Of a stretch of DNA of 64,000 nt, positions 57,153-64,000 are shown one piece after another. The position numbers and the translations under genes are program-made. Source of the stretch: Ignavibacteriales bacterium. Lineage in GTDB: Bacteria > Bacteroidota > Ignavibacteria > Ignavibacteriales > Melioribacteraceae. The notes under the pieces were generated by a model, which saw nothing but the letters and a program-made list of their open reading frames with translations, did no database searches and had not been told where the DNA came from. The DNA is taken from the NCBI GenBank assembly GCA_020061355.1, contig JAGUYK010000046.1, positions 1 through 64,000 of the forward strand, given 5' to 3'. The stretch's first letter is position 1; the number at the start of each line of letters is the position of its first letter.

Positions 57153-57812
57153 GTGGCACTTAAGAAAAATCCAAAAGTAGATTTGAAACTTAAATATCGA
57201 CGAGTTTCTGAAATAAGTCTTATCATTTCTTTGACGTTTCTAATTGTAGCATTTAAGTTTTTCCCTCAATTTGATAAAGGGGCAGTTAAATTTGAAGGTC
57301 CACAGGAATTAGTAAACGTTGAAGATATAGTCAAAACTAAGCAGGAGAGCGCTCCTCCTCCACCCCCAAAACCTCCGATACCAATTGAAGCTCCGTCCGA
57401 TGATGTTTTGGAAGATATTGCTATTGCTACAACAGAGCTTGATATAAACGAACAAGTTTCAGCACCTCCTCCGCCTCCGAAGCAGGAAGTTAAAGAAGAA
57501 GATGATGAGGCAGTTTTCTTTGTTGCAGTGGAAGAAACTCCTGAACCGATTGGCGGGATAGAAGCTATTCAAAAGAAAATAATTTATCCTGAAATAGCAA
57601 AACGTGCCGGTGTTCAAGGACGAGTGTTTATCAAAGCATTTGTTAATGAAGTCGGTGACGTAGTTAAAGCAGAAGTAATAAAAGGAATTGGCGCCGGTTG
57701 TGATGAAGCCGCAGTACAGGCAGTTATGCAAACTAAATTTAAACCCGGTAAACAAAGAGGTAAAGCGGTAAAAGTTCAGGTTTCGATACCAATTGTGTTT
57801 AAACTTCAGTAA
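57153..57812 (+). CDS. tonB: TonB-type energy transducer
   Basis: This 219-aa protein couples the proton motive force to outer-membrane receptors. It has a single N-terminal membrane helix (about 22-40), two proline-rich periplasmic stretches (APPPPPKPPIPIEAP near 67-81 and APPPPPKQE near 104-112) that span the periplasm, and a C-terminal TonB domain (about 135-219) with YPEIAKRAGVQGRVFIKAFV. The start is GTG with a perfect AGGAGG six bases upstream. No exbB or exbD is adjacent. A strong terminator follows, so it is probably monocistronic. Confidence 0.93.
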   Translation: MALKKNPKVDLKLKYRRVSEISLIISLTFLIVAFKFFPQFDKGAVKFEGPQELVNVEDIVKTKQESAPPPPPKPPIPIEAPSDDVLEDIAIATTELDINEQVSAPPPPPKQEVKEEDDEAVFFVAVEETPEPIGGIEAIQKKIIYPEIAKRAGVQGRVFIKAFVNEVGDVVKAEVIKGIGAGCDEAAVQAVMQTKFKPGKQRGKAVKVQVSIPIVFKLQ

Positions 57813-57816
57813 AATT

Positions 57817-57841
57817 AAAAGCGCCGCTTGGCGCTTTTTTT
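57817..57841 (+). terminator. Terminator of tonB
   Basis: AAAAGCGCC (57817-57825) pairs perfectly with GGCGCTTTT (57830-57838) around the loop GCTT and is followed by more T residues, five bases after the tonB stop. Confidence 0.92.
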
Positions 57842-57923
57842 ATATCCAATAAATTCAAGAGTAAACTTATTTCGATTTATCCTTTAATTAATTATTAATA
57901 TTTTTGAAAAAAGGTTTATTGCT

Positions 57924-58736
57924 TTGTCGTTGCTCGAGATAAAAAATTTAAAGTACTCTTACAATAATCAAAAATCAGATATTTTTAGTCTGGAAATAGA
58001 TGATTGGAAAATTAATGAAGGAGAATTTGTTAGTTTATTAGGACCAAATGGTTGCGGGAAATCAACTCTACTCAAGATAGTATCCAGATTAATTAAACCA
58101 ATCAACAGTAGAATTAAATTTTCAGGTATAGATATTACAGAAATACCTCATAAAGAATACGCCAAACTAGTTGCTTATGTTTCCCAGAATACATATTCAT
58201 TATTTCCATTTTCTGTTTATGAAATTGTAATGATGGGAAGAACCCCATACCTTGGTACATTGGGATTTGAAAGTAGCGACGACAGGCGGATAGTAATTGA
58301 TGCATTGGAAGCAATGGAAATAACCCACTTAAGAGCAAAAGGAATAAATGAAATTTCAGGCGGTGAAGCTCAACGGGCTTATATAGCAAGGGCACTTGCA
58401 CAAAAACCAAAACTGATCCTGCTTGATGAACCTAATGCTCACCTTGATATTGAGCATCAAATATCAATTTTTGAATTACTTAATCAATTGAATAAGGATA
58501 CCAATCTCTCTGTAATTTCTGTATCGCATGATCTTAACCTTATCGGAATTTTCTCGAACGAGATCGCTTTTATGGTAGATGGAAAGATTATTCTTGAGGG
58601 TAAAAAGAGGGAAGTATTAACTCAAGAAAATATCAAAAAAATATTTAATGTTGATTCTACGGTTTTCTACGCAAATGGAAACAACACTATTAACATTTTG
58701 ATAAATCCGTTAAATAAAAGTCTTGAAATTAATTGA
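57924..58736 (+). CDS. ABC transporter ATP-binding protein, iron-siderophore/cobalamin type
   Basis: This 270-aa ATPase has Walker A GPNGCGKST at 40-48, the ABC signature ISGGEAQRA near 144-152, Walker B LILLDEPNAHLD near 163-174 and the switch histidine in SVSHDLNL. MMGRTPYLG is the hallmark of FecE/BtuD/FepC-type ATPases. The permease and binding-protein genes are not in the window. The start is TTG with AAAAAGG nine bases upstream, and no better start is seen. It overlaps the next gene by four bases. Confidence 0.9.
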   Translation: MSLLEIKNLKYSYNNQKSDIFSLEIDDWKINEGEFVSLLGPNGCGKSTLLKIVSRLIKPINSRIKFSGIDITEIPHKEYAKLVAYVSQNTYSLFPFSVYEIVMMGRTPYLGTLGFESSDDRRIVIDALEAMEITHLRAKGINEISGGEAQRAYIARALAQKPKLILLDEPNAHLDIEHQISIFELLNQLNKDTNLSVISVSHDLNLIGIFSNEIAFMVDGKIILEGKKREVLTQENIKKIFNVDSTVFYANGNNTINILINPLNKSLEIN

Positions 58737-59758
58737 AAAGAACATATAAAAATCCTCAATTTATAATATTGACAGTACTTTTGAATGTTGCTATCTATTC
58801 ATTTGTATCGTTTATCAAATATAAATTAAACGGGCTCCCGCTAAGTGAATTCAGGATCGACTATATAGGTAACTTTCTTAATTTGTTGATAACCGTTGTT
58901 CTTATTATAGGATTAATTGTACTTGGTTTTAGTAAACATCAAATTGAAAAACCACGTCTCAATTTCCTTATAACTCTTCAATTCCTTGCTTTGTTTTCAT
59001 TAATAATTTCTTTTATTCTTTTTGATTTTATTAATCTTGCTAGCAACGAATATCTTTTCTCATTCCCTGTCAAAAAAGTATATACCGGTTTTTTAATGAT
59101 CGCTTCTCTTATAATGCAAATTTACTCGTTAATTTATATATGGGGGATAATTCTAGGATTTGAAAAATATTTTGAAATAAGAACATTATTAAGAACAATT
59201 TCGGCAGCAGTTATTCTAATTTTATTTTCACTCTTTTTTGTATGGAATGTAAGCGGATATTCACCAGAAAAAAACGGTAATAAAAAATATGAGTATGCTT
59301 TAATTCCTGGGGCTGCTGTCTGGCAAAAGGTCAAACCGAGTCCAGTTTTTGAAGGAAGAATCAAAAAAGGATTAGAACTCTACAACCAAGGTATTATAGA
59401 AAAATTGATTTTAACAGGCGGGAATGCTCCCGGTGAATTAAGTGAAGCTGAAGTTGCTTATAAATATCTTACTAACCGTGGAGTGGACTTTAAAGATCTT
59501 ATAGTTGAACAATCTACTTCTACAACCAACGAACAGATCAGATATTTAAAGTTCGACAGTGAGGTTCACAATTCTAAATCGAAAGTACTAATAGTATCTG
59601 ACGATTTCCATCTTGCCCGTACTCTGCAAATGTGTAAATTTTTTAATGTAGAGGCAGTCGGAATTTCAACCGGACACAGGCTTACTTTTGAAAAAACACT
59701 TTTTTATAGGACAAGGGAAAGCATAGCTTTACTTTTATTTTGGTTTTTTGCTATATAG
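58733..59758 (+). CDS. Membrane protein with C-terminal YdcF/SanA-like (DUF218) domain
   Basis: This 341-aa protein has about six membrane helices in residues 10-175, then a DUF218 domain: YALIPGAAVWQKVKPSPVFEGR near 189-210, LILTGGNAPGELSEAEVAYKYL near 226-247 and STSTTNEQIRYL near 263-274. DUF218 proteins are linked to envelope integrity (SanA, ElyC). The start is TTG overlapping the ABC stop (TTGA). Function is not established. Confidence 0.82.
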   Translation: MKRTYKNPQFIILTVLLNVAIYSFVSFIKYKLNGLPLSEFRIDYIGNFLNLLITVVLIIGLIVLGFSKHQIEKPRLNFLITLQFLALFSLIISFILFDFINLASNEYLFSFPVKKVYTGFLMIASLIMQIYSLIYIWGIILGFEKYFEIRTLLRTISAAVILILFSLFFVWNVSGYSPEKNGNKKYEYALIPGAAVWQKVKPSPVFEGRIKKGLELYNQGIIEKLILTGGNAPGELSEAEVAYKYLTNRGVDFKDLIVEQSTSTTNEQIRYLKFDSEVHNSKSKVLIVSDDFHLARTLQMCKFFNVEAVGISTGHRLTFEKTLFYRTRESIALLLFWFFAI

Positions 59759-59791
59759 CATTTGTTAATTTTTAATAAATCAGGAGAAATA

Positions 59792-60877
59792 ATGCAAAAA
59801 TTCGAAGCGATGGAAAAATACGGACACGAACAGGTTGTGTTTTGTTCTAATAAAGAATCGGGATTGAGAGCAATTATTGCGGTTCATGATACTACTTTGG
59901 GACCGGCTCTCGGCGGTACAAGAATGTGGAACTACAAGTCTGTTGATGAAGCATTGAATGATGTTTTAAGGTTATCGCGCGGCATGACATATAAAGCAGC
60001 AGTTGCAGGATTAAATTTGGGAGGTGGTAAAGCTGTTATTATTGGAGATTCCACTACTCAGAAAAATGAATTATTGTTCAGGACTTTCGGGAAGTTTGTT
60101 GACGGATTAGGAGGTCGTTACATTACAGCAGAAGATGTCGGTACAAATGTTCGGGATATGGAATTTGTCAGGATGGAAACAAGATATGTGACCGGAATTT
60201 CAAAAGCCCTGGGCGGCTCGGGAGATCCTTCCCCGGTTACTGCTTACGGTGTTTATGTCGGAATTAAAGCATGTGCTCAGGAAAGATGGGGTAATGATTC
60301 ATTAAGAGGAAGAAAAATTGCTGTTCAAGGTGCCGGACAGGTTGCTCGCTACCTTTGTGAACATCTTTATAGTGAAGGAGCTGAAATATATTTAACAGAT
60401 TTAGTTGATGATAAGGTGAAACGTGTTCTGGAAACTATTAAAGCGCATGTAGTTAAACCGGAAGAAATATATGAAATTGATGCTGATATATTTTCACCGA
60501 ATGCGCTTGGTGCCGTTATAAACGATAAAACAATTCCTAAATTCAAGTTTGAGATTATAGCTGGTGGAGCAAATAACCAGCTTGAAGATGAAGATAAACA
60601 TGGAAAAATGTTAGTTGATAAAAATATATTATTCGCTCCGGACTATGTAATAAATGCAGGCGGATTAATAAATGTAGCTAATGAATTAGAAGGGTATCGG
60701 CAGGATAGAGCCATGAAGCAAGCCGAAGCAATCTATGATATCGTTAAAAGAGTATTGAAAATTGCTAAAGAGCAGAAAATACCGTCACATGTTGCTTCAA
60801 ACCATCTTGCTGAAGAAAGATTGAGTCAGATTGGTGGAATCAGAAAAATATTCTCTTCTAATGCAGGTTCGTATTGA
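59792..60877 (+). CDS. Leucine dehydrogenase (Glu/Leu/Phe/Val dehydrogenase family)
   Basis: This 361-aa NAD-dependent enzyme oxidatively deaminates branched-chain amino acids, mainly leucine, to the 2-oxoacids. K68 in MTYKAA and K80 in LNLGGGKAV sit at the same positions as the substrate-binding and catalytic lysines of Bacillus leucine dehydrogenase. The Rossmann motif VQGAGQVARYL lies near 182-192. I chose the ATG at 59792, which has AGGAG five bases upstream; a TTG at 59762 adds ten residues. Its oxoacid products could feed a VorB-like Kor at 118. A terminator follows. Confidence 0.94.
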   Translation: MQKFEAMEKYGHEQVVFCSNKESGLRAIIAVHDTTLGPALGGTRMWNYKSVDEALNDVLRLSRGMTYKAAVAGLNLGGGKAVIIGDSTTQKNELLFRTFGKFVDGLGGRYITAEDVGTNVRDMEFVRMETRYVTGISKALGGSGDPSPVTAYGVYVGIKACAQERWGNDSLRGRKIAVQGAGQVARYLCEHLYSEGAEIYLTDLVDDKVKRVLETIKAHVVKPEEIYEIDADIFSPNALGAVINDKTIPKFKFEIIAGGANNQLEDEDKHGKMLVDKNILFAPDYVINAGGLINVANELEGYRQDRAMKQAEAIYDIVKRVLKIAKEQKIPSHVASNHLAEERLSQIGGIRKIFSSNAGSY

Positions 60878-60916
60878 GAGGCGGAGAGTTTATCAAGCAT
60901 TTAACTTTGTTAATTG

Positions 60917-60945
60917 AAATGGGGTATTCTCACCCCATTTTTTTT
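60917..60945 (+). terminator. Terminator of the leucine dehydrogenase gene
   Basis: AAATGGGGT (60917-60925) pairs with ACCCCATTT (60932-60940) around a six-base loop, and a T tract runs to 60945. It lies 39 bases after the stop. Confidence 0.92.
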
Positions 60946-61048
60946 GAATTCTATCATTAATTTTTTGTTAAAATAAAATTTATTGTTTGTTTTTAATAGT
61001 TAACATTATAGATTTGTGCCGCAAGTTTTACCAGGGTTCTTAAACAAT

Positions 61049-61525
61049 ATGATAAAGAAGTCAAATAGAAGATTACTGAGAGAGAGAGCACTTCAAGTTC
61101 TTTATGCTTATGAATTGAATGGGGAAGGACTTACTAACCTTACCAGAGGAATACTTTCCGACTTATCTATCCAATCTGATATAGAGTTTGCCAAACTATT
61201 AATTGACTCCGTAGTTGCCAATACAAAATACCTTGATTCAATAATTCAAGAAAAAGTTTCGAACTGGGAAATGGACCGCATTGCTTTGATTGATAGGATA
61301 CTTTTAAGGATTGGTATCTCAGAATTGATGAATTTCCCTGACATCCCGCCAAAGGTAACGATTAATGAAGTAATTGAAATTTCCAAAGATTATTCGACTT
61401 CGAATAGCAATAAATTCATTAATGGAATTCTTGATGCAGTCTTATCCGATTTGAAAAATTCTGGTAAACTTAATAAGACCGGAAGAGGACTTATTGACCA
61501 ATCACTTGCAAAAAAAATCCAATAA
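61049..61525 (+). CDS. nusB: Transcription antitermination protein NusB
   Basis: This 158-aa all-helical protein helps form the rRNA antitermination complex with NusE (S10). The N-terminal RRLLRERALQVLYAYE and the C-terminal PPKVTINEVIEISKDYSTSNSNKFINGILD segments are characteristic. I chose the ATG at 61049; a GTG at 61016 would add 11 residues that do not match the family. The end overlaps the transporter gene by 32 bases. Confidence 0.93.
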   Translation: MIKKSNRRLLRERALQVLYAYELNGEGLTNLTRGILSDLSIQSDIEFAKLLIDSVVANTKYLDSIIQEKVSNWEMDRIALIDRILLRIGISELMNFPDIPPKVTINEVIEISKDYSTSNSNKFINGILDAVLSDLKNSGKLNKTGRGLIDQSLAKKIQ

Positions 61526-62804
61526 GTTTAGAGATAAAGAAAAGTTCAAGGTATTTATCTGGACACTTTTCGATTTTGCTAATACTTCATATTCCATTGT
61601 AGTCGTAACATTTCTGTTCGCTGTTTATTTCAAACAAACAATTGCTTCCGGAATGCCGATCGGGGATCTTTACTGGAGTATCGGTACAAGTGTTTCCATG
61701 CTTATTACAGCAATCATTTCGCCTATACTCGGAGCAATTGCAGATTATTCAGCCGGTAAAAAAAGATTTTTACTATTCTTCACTTTAATCTGCATAATAA
61801 GTACAGCACTGTTATACTTTTTAAACGAAGGTGGTATTTTCACTGCTCTCTTACTTTTCATATGTGCTAATATAGGGTTTGAAGCTGGATTAGTATTTTA
61901 CGATTCATTCCTACCCGAAATAACCTCTCCGAAAAATTATGGTCGTGTTAGCGGATATGGTTTTGCCATGGGTTATCTGGGTTCTCTTACAACACTTGCT
62001 GTTGTTTTCCCTTTTATTAAAAATGAAATGATAAAAGAAACATTCCCGATCTCGGCTTTAATCTTTCTTGTATTCGCAGTTCCGATTTTTATTTTCTTGA
62101 AGGATACAAGAAAGGAAGTAATTAGAGATCGTTCTTACTTGAAGATTGGATTTGACCGCGTATTCAACACTATTACTCATCTTAAGAATTATAAAAATCT
62201 TGCCTTATTTTTGCTCGCCTATTTTTTCTTTATAGAAGGTGTGAATACTGTAATCTATTTCTCAGGCAACTATGCCAGCACCACATTAAAATTCACAATG
62301 GAAGAGTTGATCATATTTTTTATTATTGTTCAAACTACTGCGATATTCGGTTCATTATTATTCGGAGTAATTGCAGATTCATTCGGACAAAAAAAATCTT
62401 TAATACTTTCCCTGGCTATTTGGATTTTCACAATACTTGTTGCATTTATAACCAGTAATCAAAACAGCGGATTAATGGTAGCCTTAGCAGAACAATTTTC
62501 AGTTAAACCACACGATTTGACAAGATACAGTTTTTATGTTGTAGGACTCCTGGCAGGAAGTGTTATGGGCGCTACTCAATCAACAAGCAGAAGTTTTATG
62601 TCGAAGCTTACTCCCTTCGATAAGAAAACGGAATTTTTCGGTTTCTATTCATTATTCGGAAAAAGTTCAGCGATACTTGGACCATTAGTATTCGGTTATG
62701 TAAGTTATCTAACCGGTGAACAAAGGATTGCTATACTTACTATCGGCATCTTCTTTGTTGTGGGATTGATTGTATTGGGATTTGTTAAAGAACCAAAGGA
62801 ATAA
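61494..62804 (+). CDS. MFS transporter, UMF1/Atg22-like
   Basis: This 436-aa protein has about twelve membrane helices and the features of the UMF1 branch of the major facilitator superfamily: LFDFANTSYSIVVVTFLF near 23-40, GAIADYSAGKKRFL near 79-92 and DSFLPEITSPKNYGRVSGYGFAMGY, here abbreviated, near 137-160. Yeast Atg22 exports amino acids from the vacuole; the bacterial substrate is unknown. The start TTG at 61494 has AGAGGA just upstream and overlaps nusB; TTG 61506 is an alternative. Confidence 0.87.
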   Translation: MTNHLQKKSNKFRDKEKFKVFIWTLFDFANTSYSIVVVTFLFAVYFKQTIASGMPIGDLYWSIGTSVSMLITAIISPILGAIADYSAGKKRFLLFFTLICIISTALLYFLNEGGIFTALLLFICANIGFEAGLVFYDSFLPEITSPKNYGRVSGYGFAMGYLGSLTTLAVVFPFIKNEMIKETFPISALIFLVFAVPIFIFLKDTRKEVIRDRSYLKIGFDRVFNTITHLKNYKNLALFLLAYFFFIEGVNTVIYFSGNYASTTLKFTMEELIIFFIIVQTTAIFGSLLFGVIADSFGQKKSLILSLAIWIFTILVAFITSNQNSGLMVALAEQFSVKPHDLTRYSFYVVGLLAGSVMGATQSTSRSFMSKLTPFDKKTEFFGFYSLFGKSSAILGPLVFGYVSYLTGEQRIAILTIGIFFVVGLIVLGFVKEPKE

Positions 62805-62816
62805 TCAATTCAATCA

Positions 62817-63491
62817 CTAAATACCTTTCTTATAAGCAAGTTTCAGAAGAAAAAATATTCCAACAATCGAAAGACTCAACCAGAGCAAACCCCAGATTAA
62901 CTCGCTAATACCGGTAAGCTGTGCTAATATTGAAGCATCGGAGTATGAGTAGGTGGTGTCGAGAATATCTTCTTTTATATCTATAAGGACGTAGATGCAG
63001 CTTATTAATCCAATTGATTTTAATACGAAATCCGATACTTTAGAAGGAGCAAAATATTTTATCAGAAAGATTATTAGAATAACTCCCATAAGTGCGAAGG
63101 GAAGTGCAGCATTTGTAGATGAATTTATTGTGAAGATAATTAAAACTACTGCAATAATCGGAAGAATCCATTGGCCAAAATTTTTGTTATATGAAGAGTA
63201 AAACAAAATCATCCCGAATATAAAACTTCCCAAATAACCTGAAGATGCAATAAAGAAGCTATTACCGCCTTCAATTGTACAAACACCACTTAAATCCAAT
63301 CCGATATCAAGTGCAACAACCTTTCCACCTGATAATACTGCAGCTAACCCATGACTTATTTCATGAAATAAAACAACCAGTAGTTTGATCGGGTAAATAA
63401 TCAAAGTATCCCAGAGTAGAAATGCAATAAAAGTAATTATGAATAATATTATTATTTCGGTTATTTGTTTCTGTTTCCTGGTTAATTTCAT
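62817..63491 (-). CDS. M50B-like membrane metalloprotease family protein
   Basis: This 224-aa protein has about six membrane helices. The motif FHEISH (H43, E44, H47) within a membrane helix, followed by GLAAVLSGGKVV, matches the M50B-like peptidase family. The usual distal aspartate motif of site-2 proteases is not obvious, so catalysis is uncertain. I chose the ATG at 63491, with an AGG-containing Shine-Dalgarno; a longer frame to 63569 would run into the tRNA promoter. Confidence 0.8.
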   Translation of the reverse strand: MKLTRKQKQITEIIILFIITFIAFLLWDTLIIYPIKLLVVLFHEISHGLAAVLSGGKVVALDIGLDLSGVCTIEGGNSFFIASSGYLGSFIFGMILFYSSYNKNFGQWILPIIAVVLIIFTINSSTNAALPFALMGVILIIFLIKYFAPSKVSDFVLKSIGLISCIYVLIDIKEDILDTTYSYSDASILAQLTGISELIWGLLWLSLSIVGIFFLLKLAYKKGI

Positions 63492-63535
63492 CTCGCCTAT
63501 GTTATATTGTAGTAAGCAAAATAAATAAAAAGTAG

Positions 63536-63562
63536 TTGATTTAGATACAAACCGTTTATAAT
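63536..63562 (+). promoter_or_regulatory. Candidate promoter of tRNA-Gly
   Basis: A perfect TATAAT at 63557-63562 lies 15 bases after TTGATT (63536-63541). The start near 63569 would be five bases before the mature tRNA end. The short spacer lowers confidence, but the -10 is ideal. Confidence 0.55.
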
Positions 63563-63573
63563 TTTGCATTAGT

Positions 63574-63649
63574 GCGGGCGTAGCTCAGCTGGTAGAGCAT
63601 TAGCTTCCCAAGCTAAGGGTCGCGGGTCCGAATCCCGTCGCCCGCTCCA
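63574..63649 (+). tRNA. tRNA-Gly (anticodon CCC)
   Basis: A full cloverleaf is visible: acceptor stem GCGGGCG with CGCCCGC, D arm GCTC-GAGC, anticodon stem TTAGC-GCTAA with loop TTCCCAA (anticodon CCC), and T arm GCGGG with CCCGT. The 3' CCA is encoded (63647-63649). Confidence 0.96.
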
Positions 63650-63667
63650 ATTTATTTCAGTTATTGT

Positions 63668-63696
63668 TTGAAAATATTGGATAATTGTCCTATACT
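63668..63696 (+). promoter_or_regulatory. Candidate promoter between the two tRNA genes
   Basis: TTGAAA (63668-63673) and TATACT (63691-63696) are exactly 17 bases apart, matching the sigma70 consensus at ten of twelve positions. The start would be near 63703, upstream of the tRNA-like element and tRNA-Val. Confidence 0.65.
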
Positions 63697-63726
63697 TGTG
63701 TCGCAAAATTTTGATCTTTATTTAAT

Positions 63727-63787
63727 GGAAGCTTAGCTCAGGTGCCTGTCCCGCAACGCGGGAGTTCAGACATTTGACTTGGCTTCA
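63727..63787 (+). other. Degenerate tRNA-like element
   Basis: The segment opens like a tRNA (GGAAGCTTAGCTCAGGTG, acceptor plus D-arm start) and closes with GGCTTCA, which can pair with GAAGC of the 5' end. Between them is a stable hairpin, TCCCGC-AAC-GCGGGA, where an anticodon arm would be, but no normal anticodon or T arm (no TTCGAAT). At 61 bases it is too short for a functional tRNA. It looks like a decayed tRNA or a structured leader. Confidence 0.5.
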
Positions 63788-63818
63788 GTGATTTGTTCAT
63801 AAGTAAAAATATTAATTT

Positions 63819-63893
63819 GGGAGCTTAGCTCAGCTGGTTCAGAGCATCTGCCTTACAAGCAGAGGGTCATTGGTTCGAATCCATTAGCTCCCA
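63819..63893 (+). tRNA. tRNA-Val (anticodon TAC)
   Basis: The cloverleaf has acceptor GGGAGCT with AGCTCCC, D arm GCTC-GAGC, anticodon stem TCTGC-GCAGA with loop CTTACAA (anticodon TAC), and T loop TTCGAAT on a stem with one T-T mismatch. CCA is not encoded; ACAA follows the acceptor stem. Confidence 0.94.
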
Positions 63894-63894
63894 C

Positions 63895-63919
63895 AAAACC
63901 CCGCATTGCGGGGTTTTTT
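63895..63919 (+). terminator. Terminator of the tRNA-Val transcript
   Basis: AAAACCCCGC (63895-63904) pairs with GCGGGGTTTT (63908-63917) around the loop ATT, followed by more T residues. It starts two bases after the mature tRNA-Val end. Confidence 0.93.
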
Positions 63920-64000
63920 ATAAAAAAATTATTTTTAACAAAGAGAGAGTCATTAACCCGTCATTACAATCGGCATGAAAAATATGTCGAATGCATCCTT

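Noticed and set aside
63975..64000. Possible gene start at the right edge (ATG at 63975)
   Set aside because: Only eight codons are visible, with no Shine-Dalgarno; nothing can be said.

Overview
The window is AT-rich bacterial DNA, densely packed with genes, with no phage, transposon or CRISPR material. The gene content suggests a member of the Ignavibacteria/Chlorobi branch of the FCB group. Supporting points are a four-subunit ferredoxin-dependent 2-oxoacid oxidoreductase, an 11-subunit complex I operon without nuoEFG, an isolated atpDC pair, a MnSOD with a Tat-like leader and a bacterial leucine dehydrogenase. This placement is inferred from gene content; no rRNA is present. Shine-Dalgarno sequences are common, and several genes appear to start at TTG or GTG.

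Layout: 118-2865 (+) korDABC, closed by a 12-bp perfect terminator hairpin. 3213-6509 (+) is an orphan multi-PAS sensor kinase. 6719-8541 (+) is atpDC. 8627-10017 (-) is a three-gene group: unknown small protein, IscA-type carrier, Tat-type SOD. 10145-20513 (-) is nuoABCDHIJKLMN. 20705-23133 (+) encodes three proteins with export signals (SPOR protein, MsrB, tandem NTF2-like protein). 23127-25425 (-) holds EamA and MATE transporters. 25492-32741 (+) holds a GT-C glycosyltransferase with a TPR-like tail, tatA (56 codons), htpG and a sugar kinase/nucleotidyltransferase/epimerase trio. 32798-38224 (+) holds an M1 peptidase with a membrane partner, def, fmt and a cystathionine beta-synthase-type enzyme. 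38457-39782 (+) is its gamma-lyase/synthase partner. 39838-45875 (+) is a tightly packed run: pgeF, eamA, folB, folK, deoxynucleoside kinase, small membrane protein, GT9, ppx/gppA. 46065-55012 (+) is the most unusual locus: asnS followed after one base by a second, partial set of complex I genes, nuoJ-K-L-M, then an NhaD/CitMHS-like antiporter, an unknown 121-aa protein and nuoN. 55072-62804 (+) holds nnr, vanZ-like, tonB, a siderophore-type ABC ATPase, ydcF-like, leucine dehydrogenase, nusB and an MFS transporter. 62817-63491 (-) is an M50B-like membrane protein. The right edge carries tRNA-Gly(CCC), a degenerate tRNA-like element behind a good promoter, tRNA-Val(TAC) and a terminator.

How it fits together: Kor would make reduced ferredoxin, and a complex I lacking the NADH module could be fed by ferredoxin or a similar donor. 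The ATP synthase catalytic subunit is nearby. The second membrane-arm set with an embedded cation antiporter is the best candidate for an unusual system: either an alternative membrane arm or a complex I-derived cation-translocating module. The remaining genes are mainly housekeeping: formylation/deformylation, folate, sulfur amino acids, metabolite repair and envelope functions.
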